DNA of 64,000 bases from Asterias amurensis (Eukaryota > Echinodermata > Asteroidea > Forcipulatida > Asteriidae), in NCBI RefSeq assembly GCF_032118995.1, contig NC_092667.1:860931-924930 (forward strand), in the 5' to 3' direction. Under the pieces are notes generated by a model. That model did no database searches, was not told the DNA's origin, and saw nothing but the letters and a program-made list of their open reading frames with translations. Shown here piece by piece: positions 32,855 to 43,255 of the stretch; position 1 is the stretch's first letter, and every line of letters starts with the position of its first letter. A program made the position numbers and the translations under genes.

Positions 32855-34124
32855 CTACAGTGCTCGTACTGGACGCTGGCAGATTACTCTGCGTTGTGTT
32901 CCACAATCGTTATCGTTCCAGCCTTTAGCCCAGCCTTCGGCGCAATCTTCGGGACCCTTCGAATTATTTGGCTCACTATCCATCCATCTCTCGTCATGCA
33001 CGTCAATAGTACCTTCACCAAAACACACCCATGTATCTAAACAAAGTCAATCAGAAACAAAAAGTCTTATAACATGAATGTATAGGTTTTCTCGGTCAAT
33101 TTCGGGAAATGAGCATCCAATTTAATGTTCATGCGTTTGAATTAAAGGCACCTGGAAATATATTTTTGTTTTCCTTCAAACAATAGAGTATATGTTTTCA
33201 GTAGCATTCTATAGAGTTTTCAGTAGCATTCTATTTCGTGCGAAATATGAGATAGGCTGATGGTTAATTTCGCTGCTACTTTTCCGAAATTGACCGAGAA
33301 AACCTTTATTAACAATATATTAGCTTGACTTCAGAGTCAATCATTATCTTCAAACTGTATGGGTTTGTTACACCACACAGTTTGAAGATATTCATGGTAT
33401 AAAGCTTCCCTTGAAATTACTTGCTGAGGTGCTGTAGTTTTTGAGAAATGTGTAAAACAAACAGACATTATTTTAGCATGTAAAACGTATTTTCGTGACA
33501 TTGTTTTACTCATTGCTAACAAAACTACAGCACCTCAGCCAGTAATTATTTTAAGGGAAGCCTTCTATCATTATCTTATTACTTTAAATTTTTCCTGAGT
33601 AGCATTTCGGCCTTTTGCTTGTAATTTGTCATAAAATTAATCTAATTATCAAGATATGTTTCTAGAATTGTGTACAAACCTGCGGCGTCAATGTCGTTGC
33701 AACCAATCCAGAACACGTCGCAGCTGCACATGTTGAGGATGTGTTGTAACTCTTCTTTGGATTGAGGGACAACCATCACCCCACCCAACTCAACACAAAT
33801 CTGCTTGCCCTCTTCCCATGTAACTTTGACATCATGCATCTTGTAGCATTTGTCTTGCCACTGGCTCCAAGTAGGAGGGCATAGCGGTGTCCCTCCGGTG
33901 GGTGTCCCTCCGGTGGGTGTCCTTCCGGTAGGTGTCCCTCCGGTAGGTGTCCCTCCGGTAGGTGTCCCTCCGGTAGGTGTCCCTCCGGTAGGTGTCCCTC
34001 CGTTAGGTGTCCCTCCTGTGCTGGTGGCCATTTTCCAACACCGTCCGTTTACAGCAGCGTAGTTTACCATCATAAATATACCAACAAAACCCAGCAGTTT
34101 GCTCGCCAACATTTTGCAGACCAT
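32855..34124 (-). CDS. Secreted C-type lectin 1, EPN type with GGTPT stalk
   Basis: Two coding exons, 34124-33680 and 33036-32855, joined in phase 1 across a 643-bp GT-AG intron, give about 208 residues. Residues 1-27 (MVCKMLASKLLGFVGIFMM...) form a signal peptide, so the product is secreted. A Thr/Pro/Gly stalk of nine GGTPT-like repeats follows RCWKMATST. The C-type lectin domain starts at LCPPTWSQWQDKCY and shows FWIGCND, then in exon 2 WVCFGEG, the sugar- and calcium-binding EPN (32966-32974), PEDC, WNDNDC and RVICQR, ending at TAG. EPN plus WND is the mannose-type calcium and sugar site of the family. An extra cysteine pair (WIGC and WVC) replaces the usual Leu and Trp. It is the first of three tandem paralogues and the only one with the stalk. 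A role in innate recognition is inferred from the family. Confidence 0.9.
33083..33305. mobile_element. TA-flanked MITE, short copy in lectin 1 intron
   Basis: Ends TATAGGTTTTCTCGGTCAAT and AATTGACCGAGAAAACC. The interior is partly replaced by a TTAAAGGCACCTGGAAATAT piece of the THAP-related family. Confidence 0.7.
33318..33590. mobile_element. Palindromic MITE in lectin 1 intron
   Basis: Inverted blocks AACTGTATGGGTTTG, CTTGCTGAGGTGCTGTAGTT and AACTACAGCACCTCAGCCAG; the same family as 19140 and 58450. Confidence 0.75.
33886..34020 (-). repeat. 15-bp minisatellite inside lectin 1 exon 1
   Basis: Nine head-to-tail copies of a 15-bp unit (plus strand ggtgtccctccggta with small variants) lie in frame in the first lectin exon and encode GGTPT repeats, with one GGTPN and one GRTPT variant. 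The array sits between the signal peptide and the lectin domain. The equivalent site in lectins 2 and 3 has no repeat, so the array grew after duplication. Thr/Pro richness suggests a stiff, possibly O-glycosylated stalk (inference). Confidence 0.95.
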
Positions 34125-34293
34125 CTCTTGACAAACTGAAAATGCCAGATATTAACCAAGAAGGTGTAACCGTCACAGAACGGAACCGTGCCAAGATCCT
34201 AAATTTCCCAATAAAAACATGGCTCATTGGGTCACAAAGAAACAGCGCAACATGGAGTTTCTCAAAAACAGCGATAATTCAACCCAAATATAG

Positions 34294-34303
34294 TATATAA
34301 AAT
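34294..34303 (-). promoter_or_regulatory. TATA-like box of lectin 1
   Basis: TTTATATAC on the minus strand lies about 170 bp upstream of the lectin 1 ATG. The same box sits at the same distance in lectin 2 (48734-48742) and lectin 3 (60358-60366), inside about 450 bp of upstream sequence shared by all three genes. A core-promoter role is inferred from position and conservation; the conservation may simply reflect recent duplication. Confidence 0.45.
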
Positions 34304-34764
34304 TTGTAGGGAAAAAACTCGTCTTATTATAATTTTGAGTTGTGCATAATAAGCTGTGGCGTATAAGAAATTTAGATGAAACCAAAAATCAAGTTGTCAT
34401 GGAAATTTTCTTGCAAAATGTTTTTTTGAGGACTTAAAATTTATTTCACTGACTGAAGATATTGGCACGAGTCCGAGTGCCCACTTAGTATATGCCACTT
34501 TAAAATCCTTTACTACTATATCTTCTTTGTTCTGTAGTTTACTTGTAAAATTATGTTGCTGTACCCAACAGTGCAATACTCCTCTGAACATTGAATAAAT
34601 ACACATTCAAATCATTGTCTGAGTTTATATAATGGTAGGAATTGTATACACACTTGTGTATACTTTTTCCCTCATGAGGCAGACTCCTCAATGACCCACA
34701 TGACAGTTAGAACTACCTCCCACCAATGTTTTCTATGTGTAAAATGGCTGCAACTTTTCCCTAA

Positions 34765-35240
34765 AAGTGGGAAAGTGTAGTGGCTGAGCGGTTAAGAGCA
34801 CAGAATTCAAACTCTTGTGTTTCTGATCAGCAGAGTGTGGGTTCGAATCCCCAGCCGTGACACTTGTGTCCTTAAGCAAGACACTTAACAATTGCTTCCT
34901 CCTTCGGATGGGACGTAAAGCCGTTTGTCCCATGTGTTGTGTAACGCATGTAAAAGAACCGAGTGCACTTGTAGAAAAGAGAAGGGGTTCGCCCCAGTGT
35001 TCCTGGCTTTGGCTGCTGTATGCGCCGTAGCACCTTGTAAACCCTTAGAAGGTGTTGGGTCTCAGAATTCATCACTTCAATAAGTAACCTATCTTTCTAA
35101 ATTGTTGTATATACTCAGCGCCTTAATTACCTTGTTGGTAGATACGTGCGCTATATAAAATCTCAATATTGTTGTTATTATTATAATAATTATTATGATT
35201 ATTATTAATATTACTATTATTTATTTTATATACGCTATTA
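34765..35240 (+). mobile_element. tRNA-derived SINE with CTTCGGATGGGACGT body
   Basis: The head resembles a long-variable-arm tRNA (A box GTGGCTGAGCGG, B box GGTTCGAATCC). The body contains AGCAAGACACTTAACAATTG and CCTTCGGATGGGACGTAAAG, and the tail TGCGCTATATAAAATCTCAA leads into TTATTATTA repeats. This layout is typical of marine invertebrate SINEs. Confidence 0.85.
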
Positions 35241-35721
35241 TATACGCTATTCAGTACGTATGCAAAGCCATAATACACTCTGGCGTTTTTCCTGACAACT
35301 CACACGTCGTTTTTCGTTTGAGGAAGTGTTTGTTTGTAATAATGATAATAATAATCTAAGCATTTATACAGCGTTCTTACACAAAAAAAGGTACCACAAC
35401 GCTTTACAACAAAATAACAAGCAATTAAAAATTGACAACGTACTTAAAATGTTAAACTTGGTTTGGTATTAAAATGCGCCTGGTGAACGAAATTACAGCC
35501 CGGTTCATACTTCCTGCGAATGCGAATGCGATACGAATGTTGACGTCACAAATTCGCAACGAAAAGTTCGCAGCAAAGTTGAACTCCAGGCAACTCACTT
35601 GCGAATATCGCTGCGAAAAGAGGGTTGTGACGTCCTATTCACGTCAAATTCGCTTCCCATTCGCTTTGCATGAAGTATGAACCGGGCTTTAGTCGTTTAC
35701 TTTTTCGCCTTCCTTCTCTAG

Positions 35722-35905
35722 GACACTAGCCTTTAATCTAGTCGCACGCGGCGGCGGCACCCCAAGATATCACGCCCGAAAAAAAGACAAACGCGTGCGG
35801 CGAGCCGCGAAGCACCTTTAGCAACTCGTTTATCTAATTAGTTATTTATAATATATGCGCCTTCTGTATGTTGACCTCAGCACATGACTTTTTAGTGCAC
35901 CATTA
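35722..35905. mobile_element. GC-rich fold-back element copy 1, left half
   Basis: Left arm (GCACGCGGCGGCGGCACCCC...GCCGCGAAGCACCTTTAGCA) of an element whose right arm is at about 42655-42745. The two are separated by the recombinase element. Uninterrupted copies are at 51305-51745 and 60556-60985. Confidence 0.85.
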
Positions 35906-36447
35906 CCACCTGATAAATATACACAGACACAAAGATTTGTTGTTGTAGTGAACTCTGCCAAGAGTTAATTTATTCCGTACTCTGAATTCGGTGGTAAAAC
36001 GCCCATTCATAATAATATAAGGGATTTCCCTTTATTTAATTCCATCCAGTGATATCCACACTCATAAAGAAGTATACCAGTTCCCATTATAATACACTTT
36101 GCGACCAATTCGCAAAGGGTCCCAATCCCTCACTTTGCGAACGGTAAATTTCCAATCCGCAAAGGTTCCCACTTCTCGGCGATTTGCCAAAGAAGGTACC
36201 AGACTAATTACAATTATTATAATTATAAATGCACTCATTGACTGGAGAAAACTCCGGGTCAATGAGGTTCCCACTTCCAGCGAGTTGCCAAGAAGGTACC
36301 AAATTAATCTACTTCTTTATATACAATCACATCATTTTATTACCACCATATTTATCCATATCAATTCACATAAATGAATTTACCACTTCCTCACAGGCTA
36401 CAATGCCTATTAGCTTCTTGTTTATAGGAACAACCTAAACTTACCGC
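35906..36447. repeat. Repeat A of the recombinase element
   Basis: About 542 bp, repeated almost base for base at 36792-37333 with an offset of 886. It starts CCACCTGATAAATATACACA immediately after ATTA and has no matching inverted end, unlike ordinary cut-and-paste transposons. Confidence 0.9.
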
Positions 36448-36544
36448 TTTAAGTGTAAGTTGTAATATTATCAGTCATATCAATCTGTACCACGTATTTC
36501 GTAATACCCTGACCCTTCCATTAACCCCAGGGAGGGAGGGAGGG

Positions 36545-36787
36545 AATTTTGCGAAACTATACAATCTATCTTAACTCCTCGGTGGCAGAATATTCAATGA
36601 CGGTTCCCAGAAAGACAAGCACCCTTTCCCCAAATGCATTGCTTTGGTTGGTTGAAAAGAACAATGGAACCACGTCTGAATGCGCCCTGACAATCCCAAT
36701 CGCTTATAGCCCCGACTGTGCAACCTGACTATAATTATGCATATTTCCTGGTGTTAAATCGGTTTACTGCGTTACGCATTAAACCCT
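36545..36787. repeat. Repeat B of the recombinase element
   Basis: About 243 bp, repeated at 42253-42495 with an offset of 5708. Both copies end ...GCATTAAACCCT followed by ATTA. Confidence 0.9.
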
Positions 36788-36791
36788 ATTA

Positions 36792-37333
36792 CCACCTGAT
36801 AAATATACACAGACACAAGGATTTGTTGTTGTAGTGAACTCTGCCAAGAGTTAATTTATTCCGTACTCTGAATTCGGTGGTAAAACGCCCATTCATAATA
36901 ATATAAGGGATTTCCCTTTATTTAATTCCATCCAGTGATATCCACACTCATAAAGAAGTATACCAGTTCCCATTATAATACACTTTGCGACCAATTCGCA
37001 AAGGGTCCCAATCCCTCACTTTGCGAACGGTAAATTTCCAATCCGCAAAGGTTCCCACTTCTCGGCGATTTGCCAAAGAAGGTACCAGACTAATTACAAT
37101 TATTATAATTATAAATGCACTCATTGACTGGAGAAAACTCCGGGTCAATGAGGTTCCCACTTCCAGCGAGTTGCCAAGAAGGTACCAAATTAATCTACTT
37201 CTTTATATACAATCACATCATTTTATTACCACCATATTTATCCATATCAATTCACATAAATGAATTTACCACTTCCTCACAGGCTACAATGCCTATTAGC
37301 TTCTTGTTTATAGGAACAACCTAAACTTACCGC
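36792..37333. repeat. Repeat A' of the recombinase element
   Basis: Second copy of repeat A, starting immediately after an internal ATTA (36788-36791) and ending where the unique interior begins (C and T homopolymer runs at 37370-37430). Confidence 0.9.
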
Positions 37334-37699
37334 CAAAGCAAATTTTGATATAAAAATTTGCCCAAACACCCCCCCCCCCCTTTTTTTTATTTTTTTTATT
37401 TATTTTTTTATTTTTTTTTTTTTTTACAAAACTTTCTCCGAGTGTCAACCCGTCTGATAAATTTTGATGGAACCAAATGAATCATGTCTTGCCAGTACGC
37501 ACCTTCCGGGAAGGGTTAATGAGATGGGGGTGTTTTATAACAGGTGCGTTTTGCATCTCCCGAAGTATCTTCTTTGCATACATATTTAAATCCCAAGTGC
37601 AGCGTTTTTCTGCCCTCCTTTAACTTTACCTTGATACTTCACCCTTAACAAAATGTCTGACCAAATTAACCGTGTGTTGGGTAGGATGTTCCTAATTAC

Positions 37700-38405
37700 C
37701 TTTAGGCTCTCTTTACCCTATGTCTACTCTGTCCCGAACTTTCCTTCAAGATATCTTTGGTCCTTAGATATAACACTATTGTCGTCGGGACCTCGCCTTT
37801 TGCCAGGTATCTCCTGAGCCTAGTACCAGCCGTCCAGGCGTGCCCCAGACACGTCTTTCCATGTCACTTGTACCACCACTGTGTCGCTGCTGTGGCAAAT
37901 TATACTGTCCCGGTATCCACGTTCTTGCTTCGGATTGACGAACATCTTTAGGCTCCCTGTTACCCTATGTCTTATCTGTCCCGAATTTTCCTTCACGATA
38001 TCTTTGGTCCTTATATGTAACACTATTGTCGTCGGGACCTCGCCTTTTGCCAGGAGTCTCCTGAGCCTAGTCCCAGCCGTCGAGGCGTTCCCCAGACACG
38101 CCTTTCCATGTCACTGTACCTCCACCGTGCCGCTGCTGTGGCGAATGATACTGTCCCGGTACCAACGTTCTTGCATCGGATTGATGAACATCTTTAGGCT
38201 CCCTTTTACCCTATGTGTTATCTGTCCCGAATTTTCCTTCAAGATATCTTTGGTACTTAGATGTAACACTATTGCCGTCGGGACCTCGCCTTTTGCCGTA
38301 TCTCCTGAGCCTAGTCCCAGCCGTCCAGGCGTGCCCCAGACACGCCTTTCCATTTCACTGTACCACCACTGTGCCGCTGCTGTGGCGAATGATACTGTCC
38401 CCGAT
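37700..38405. repeat. Three tandem copies of a ~243-bp unit
   Basis: A unit containing GGACCTCGCCTTTTGCC and CCGCTGCTGTGGCGAATGAT occurs three times in a row, starting near 37702, 37947 and 38190. It lies inside the recombinase element, past the recombinase pieces in the direction of their transcription. The copies differ by scattered substitutions and short indels. Confidence 0.85.
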
Positions 38406-38640
38406 AAACATCTGTATAAAAACAAATTCAAAGAAAAACAGCCTGGGTAATCTGTTCTGACCAATATTTTATCTTGTCAAAGTCTTGTATGTAGTTGAAA
38501 ATGTTGTACACAATTTGTTAACAACCAACTCAACATTCACCAATCTTGTAAATGATTATTTATCTTAAACGGCAATATGCTAATTAAAGAAGCGGTTGTC
38601 TACACTGCTTATTTATGACCTTGCTACAAGCTACCCCCTT

Positions 38641-40283
38641 TTAGACAATTGAAAACATTAAGTCTGGCCTAACGTAGGATTCAAGTGCTCCAGACTTCCA
38701 TCTCCCCATACTTTTGATTTGTTCCTCCCGAACCCCAAACATATCCTGCAACTATGAACTGAAAAGGGTGTGGGGTTTACCTGAAGGCCTTAATCCCTAC
38801 TTTAAGATGTGATTAACATGTCTGGCTGACATAGGGTCCCCCCTCAATGTACAAACGGTGAAGTATTGGCATTCCTGTCAATAGAAATGATTGAACTTTA
38901 CCCACTTGATCCGTTTTTGAATATCTTAGAACTACTTGCAAATTCCCTTCCTGATTAAAGGAAATATCACCAATACGCAACGCCCGGGAATTTGCCATCG
39001 TGAGTTGTAAACTCACTCACCCTCAGAATAACCGAAAAGGGCAACCAAGAATGCTGCTTTTAACAGCAGAGCTTCATAAGCTGATTATACTTTAAACATT
39101 AACTATGCTACTTTAATAAAGGTCATATAAGTCAAATATGGTATGTCTGCAAGCTATGCTGCAACCGGATGAAGATGTCTGCAAGCTATGCTGCAACCGG
39201 AGCAACTGATTCCTTTTTAATCATTCATCTTCTCTTTTCATCTTCACACTCTTCTACGTTTGCATCGAACATTTTTGTCTTCACTGTAAAAATTACACCC
39301 TGTAATTGAACCTATTTTTAATCATGCATCTTGTCATTTCATGTGTATGCTCTGTTACATTTTAATCCAACATTATAATGGGTTACTTTTTGTAACCACT
39401 TTACGAATTGTTATCTTCACTGCCAATAATTACACCCTGTAACTTGAATAACCGTATCACTCGATCATTTTTAATCATGCGTCTTCTCATCTCATGTACA
39501 TACTCTGTACGTTTAGTCCCACATTATAATGTTTGTTACTTTTTGTAACGACCGAATTTTCGTCTTCACTGACAATAATTACACCCTGTAACTTGAATAA
39601 CCGGATCAACTGATAATTTTTAATCATGCGCCTTTGTTGTTCAAATACGTAAGCTTTACGGTTTAGCCTGCCTCCATTGTTCGTTACATTTTGTGCCGAC
39701 ATTTTTACGACACAACGTGTCATTGCCATGGAACATCAGTGCTGTGTTGACCGCCAGATACGAAAAACCAACCGATATTGGAAACGTACACCTGATCTAT
39801 GCAAATCAACGCTTTCAGGTTCAAGCTAGTACTGACCTCCCTGCTAAGCTATGGTAGCTGCTACTGTTACCGATGATACTTAAACTATATAACGACTAAA
39901 AAAAAAGACTAAATTAACAAAGCTTTAATGTGTATATTGATAGCATAGCCAGATAAGCCTTACCCTGGGTACCGCACCCAGTCCTATTCAATGTTCCCGC
40001 CAAACCATTGAACCGTGTAACTCTCTATACTTAACAAGTATAAAGCAGGTTTATTCTAATTCGCCTCAGGACCCAACCGAATAATTCAATATTTTGCAGA
40101 CTGGCGGTAAAAACTAACCAGACTGCTCAGCACTGGAAATGTAATGGAACATCTTGAATCTTGCCGAGGGTCCAAGCGTCTACAATCCGCTTTCATCTTG
40201 GAAACAATGAAACTACCCTTGGGATCCTCCCATTTGTGCAATTTATGAACATATGAAATATAACTGCAAGCATAGAGAATCAC
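38641..40283 (-). pseudogene. Tyrosine recombinase coding pieces of the inserted element
   Basis: Separate minus-strand segments match parts of a tyrosine recombinase. An N-terminal helical-bundle piece (40283-40086) contains YISYVHKLHKWEDPKGSF. A catalytic-core piece (39016-38813) contains LRIGDISF and RYSKTDQVG. A C-terminal piece (about 38745-38641) contains MGRWKSGALESYVRP, where Tyr is the expected nucleophile (codon at 38676-38674). These pieces are not one open frame; they may be exons or the remains of a decayed gene. The family cuts and joins DNA through a phosphotyrosine link and drives circle integration. Confidence 0.7.
39280..39640. repeat. Tandem repeats of ~150 bp in the recombinase element
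   Basis: Two to three degenerate copies share TTACACCCTGTAACTTGAAT and TTTTTAATCATGCG. A 31-bp direct duplication (GTCTGCAAGCTATGCTGCAA...) lies just before, at about 39143-39205. Confidence 0.75.
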
Positions 40284-41440
40284 ACTGGATTCACCAACTC
40301 AAGACAGTCAAGTCCTTTGGACTAAACATAAACACTGGTGTTAAATAAATTCCCGTTACCCCCACTTCACTTCTGCTTGAGAACTATAATGTTGTTTATA
40401 TTCTGTAACTCAAGTATAAATTAATTTTTTTTTTTAAAGTTGTTCTTATATATTTGTTACTATAACTATCTCATGTAAGTAACCCCCCTTTTTTCCCACA
40501 GGTCCCTCATACCTATTTTTAATACCATCGTACTTTTGATCTTGCTTTTCTCTATTAATTGACCATTGTTAATTGCATCATGATGCAACTTGTTCTCTAA
40601 TTCTACCCTTTCATGTTTCCCTGCATTGTTAACGAACGATGCATTTACCACTTTTATGGTCCAGTAATCCATCCTTTCATATGAAACCTCCTTTGTCCTC
40701 GCCACTCTACTCGTATTGGTTCATAGCCCCCAATTGTTTCTGAAATAGAAACTTTGATTGGCTGTTATTTTCCCGCTTCTTTCTTCCTTTAATCCATTTC
40801 CCCTCTCTTTTTCTATGAATGGATATGTATTTGTTTGTACTTGTTTTATGCCTCTGAACTAGGTCCGGTTTGGATCGAAAGCTAAGGCCATCTATACCAC
40901 CCTATTCATTAAACATATGAAATACCAGATACGTATGTACAAATGGAAGAAGATGCAAAGGTCTTTAATTTTAATATTATGCAATAGGCTACCCCTTGAT
41001 TTATGGAAGCTGGCCATTTAGTGCCTAATAATGATCAATCATTCCGAAAGGTCATAATGAAACTTGGTATTGCCCTTCTATTCTTTATGTACCCTTTGTT
41101 CTAGAGCTTGATTAACACATGGTGCTGTGACGTGCAATGCCCATAATTCATCGTCAATTATGCCCATGATCTAACTGGTGTTAATTGCTGCCTCATTCTA
41201 AAAGTGCGCCATCCCCCCTTATTGGACGAGCTGCTGCTCTCTGTGCGTACGATCTGACACTATTTCAATAATTCTATGTGTTCTATGGAGATGAGCTCGC
41301 AAATACACTGCTACATAAGTCAAAAATGCAGAGGTCCATGTAATGTATAGAAGTAATTGGACGCCTGTGTTTATTATTTTTCCATATTATAAAACCCCCC
41401 TCGTTTACAGCCAGCAAGAATTATTGTGTCTTGACCGCTA

Positions 41441-41637
41441 TTTGTACTAATATAGGGTCACTCTGCTTTATAAGATCACAGCGAAATCCACAAACTCGCT
41501 ATGAATAATCTTAAAAATTTTAAGGTTAGCGGTAGGCTATTTGTACTACTATAGGGTCACTCTTCTTTGTAAGATCACAGCAAAATCCACAAACTCGCTA
41601 TGAATAATCTTAAAAATTTTAAGGTTAGCGGTAGGCC
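41441..41637. repeat. Tandem pair of ~98-bp repeats
   Basis: Two adjacent near-identical copies, beginning TATTTGTACTA and ending GGTTAGCGGTAGGC, near the 5' side of the recombinase element (minus-strand sense). Confidence 0.85.
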
Positions 41638-41727
41638 CTCGCCCAATTCGCTACAAACCGATATCAATGGATTAAAGGGAGTTGATGGTTAATTCATATG
41701 CTGCATGTTATCCGCCATCGGTATGCT

Positions 41728-42189
41728 TCAAGAGCCCGCTGTGCAATCAATGGACCCCCACATGCAACTGCTCCCTACTGTACTTATTTTGCACCCTGCA
41801 TTTGAAAGTTGGGCACCACCCAGTTCTATTGAAGATGATGTCCCTCCTAACCTACTACATGCCCCATCCCTGTTATGTATGGAATACCCTGAATATTGAC
41901 TAGAGTTTGCCAAGTTGTACACTAAACTACTAGGCTTACTTATTCCTGATTGGCCTGACTGACACAAGCTCTGACTAACTTTCATATTAAACGGCAAGCT
42001 GCCAAAAAAATTATGATTGTCCGCCCTTTCTTGTCCTTGTGTACCTGTACTCATGCTTTGAGAATGTTGGTCCGTTATACCCCGAGTTACGTGTAAAGGC
42101 CATGAAATATCCTGACTATTAATCTGTGGGATGTTCGCAATTATTGGCCCTTTATACATACTAGATGTTTGAAACCTTTCCGTATTCAC
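41728..42189 (-). CDS. Unrecognised ORF in the recombinase element
   Basis: A 153-codon open frame rich in Ser, Gln and Gly, just inside repeat B' at the 5' end of the recombinase strand. No domain was recognised. It could be an accessory protein of the element or a chance open frame. Confidence 0.3.
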   Translation of the reverse strand: MNTERFQTSSMYKGPIIANIPQINSQDISWPLHVTRGITDQHSQSMSTGTQGQERADNHNFFGSLPFNMKVSQSLCQSGQSGISKPSSLVYNLANSSQYSGYSIHNRDGACSRLGGTSSSIELGGAQLSNAGCKISTVGSSCMWGSIDCTAGS

Positions 42190-42252
42190 GGTACTCGTGT
42201 TACCTACTAGCGTTACTGTTGGGGCTGTACTTGCCCCAGCATTAGGTCTGAA

Positions 42253-42495
42253 AATTTTGCGAAACTATACAATCTATCTTAACTCCTCGGTGGCAGAATA
42301 TTCAATGACGGTTCCCAGAAAGACAAGCACCCTTTCCCCAAATGCATTGCTTTGGTTGGTTGAAAAGAACAATGGAACCACGTCTGAATGCGCCCTGACA
42401 ATCCCAATCGCTTATAGCCCCGACTGTGCAACCTGACTATAATTATGCATATTTCCTGGTGTTAAATCGGTTTACTGCGTTACGCATTAAACCCT
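42253..42495. repeat. Repeat B' of the recombinase element
   Basis: Right-hand copy of repeat B, followed by ATTA and then the resumed host fold-back sequence (TGTGTGTGGGTCATGG). Confidence 0.9.
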
Positions 42496-42499
42496 ATTA

Positions 42500-42770
42500 T
42501 GTGTGTGTGGGTCATGGGGCGTGCATGCGGCGTGTGATCTATGGCATTACGTCTTCTTACTAGCCAACAACTTATCACGCTCATGCATTATGCATTACAT
42601 TTCTTCAACCAAAGAACTGTGGCAAAAAGTAACCCAATAAAAAAACATAAGCCCCCAAAACGAGTTGCTAAAGGTGCTTCGCGGCTAGGGTCTTTCTTGA
42701 CATCTGGGGGTGCCGCGTGCGCCTTGACTAAAGGCTACTAGGACCCCGGTTCGAATCCTGCTGGGGGCAC
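42500..42770. mobile_element. GC-rich fold-back element copy 1, right half
   Basis: Resumes with TGTGTGTGGGTCATGGGGCG exactly where unit 2 continues after GTGCACCATTA. It ends with the inverted arm (GAGTTGCTAAAGGTGCTTCG...GCCTTGACTAAAGGC) and a B-box-like GGTTCGAATCC. Confidence 0.85.
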
Positions 42771-43215
42771 TATGTGCATTGGGTTTCAGTCCATACTGGT
42801 AAAAATTTCAAATTGTCAAGAGATGGTTTGCAAAATGGCGGCCAGCAAATTATTGACTGTCGCTGTATATTTATTAGGCACAACCTTCACAGAACGAAAC
42901 CGTGCCAAGATCCATAAATTGGCAATAAAAACACGGCTCATTGAGTCACACACAAAGAAACAGCGTAGCGTAGAGCACTCCAGTAGTGGTGATAAATCAA
43001 TCAATAAAAACTATAGGACATTTAAGAAAAAATAATAAAATATATAGAATTTAAAGAACAAAATGTACATTTAGACTTGTTAAGATGTTGAGTTTGCATG
43101 ATGAGCTGTGTCGTAGTACGTAATTGAGATGAGATGGAAATTAGGAATTACAGGGAAATAGCTTATTTGTTTTCTCAAAGACTTGAAATTTATTTGAGCG
43201 ACAAACACAGAAAAG
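42770..43215. pseudogene. Rearranged lectin 5' fragment (type A)
   Basis: GTCAAGAGATGGTTTGCAAA and CCAGCAAATTATTG on the plus strand match the lectin start (MVCKMxASKLL). The adjoining AACCGTGCCAAGATCC...AATAAAAACACGGCTCATTG matches the lectin upstream region in the orientation found beside the minus-strand genes. The start exon is thus inverted relative to its promoter region, and no lectin domain follows. Copies lie at 51762-52200 and 61000-61440. Confidence 0.7.
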
Positions 43216-43255
43216 ATGTTGTTTTTAAGCAATGATTTTACAACCAATTAACAAT

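Larger units (their letters stand above)
35906..42495 (-). mobile_element. Tyrosine-recombinase element (Crypton or Ngaro/DIRS group)
   Basis: The element lies between two copies of ATTA (35902-35905 and 42496-42499). The empty site is seen intact in unit 2 at about 51483, so the insertion ends are exact. Plus-strand order is repeat A (35906-36447), repeat B (36545-36787), ATTA, repeat A' (36792-37333), a unique interior, and repeat B' (42253-42495). A/A' and B/B' are nearly identical, so the insertion is young. Recombinase coding pieces are on the minus strand. Read that way the order is A1, interior, B1, A2, B2, the split direct repeats known from Ngaro-type elements. It can equally be an 882-bp short derivative (A-B) next to a 5.7-kb parent (A'-B') sharing ATTA, as Cryptons could produce. 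I saw no reverse transcriptase, which favours Crypton. The copy looks broken or intron-containing. Confidence 0.75.

Noticed and set aside
36062-37324. Identical 60-90 codon frames in both A repeats
   Set aside because: Their identity follows from the repeat being duplicated; they have no family features and overlap each other on both strands.
35906-37333. Ordinary LTR retrotransposon with A and A' as LTRs
   Set aside because: The repeats lack TG...CA ends, the spacing leaves no room for an interior between A and A', and the coding pieces are a tyrosine recombinase with no integrase or reverse transcriptase seen.
38111-38464. 117-codon minus frame inside the recombinase element
   Set aside because: It lies across the 243-bp tandem repeat, and the plus strand has an equally long frame there, so it is a by-product of the repeat.
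42772-43035. 87-codon open frame with signal-like MVCKMAASKLL, conserved at 51762
   Set aside because: After the start segment it runs through the reverse of the lectin upstream region. The two copies are recent duplicates and the third (61005) is out of frame, so conservation is no evidence of coding.
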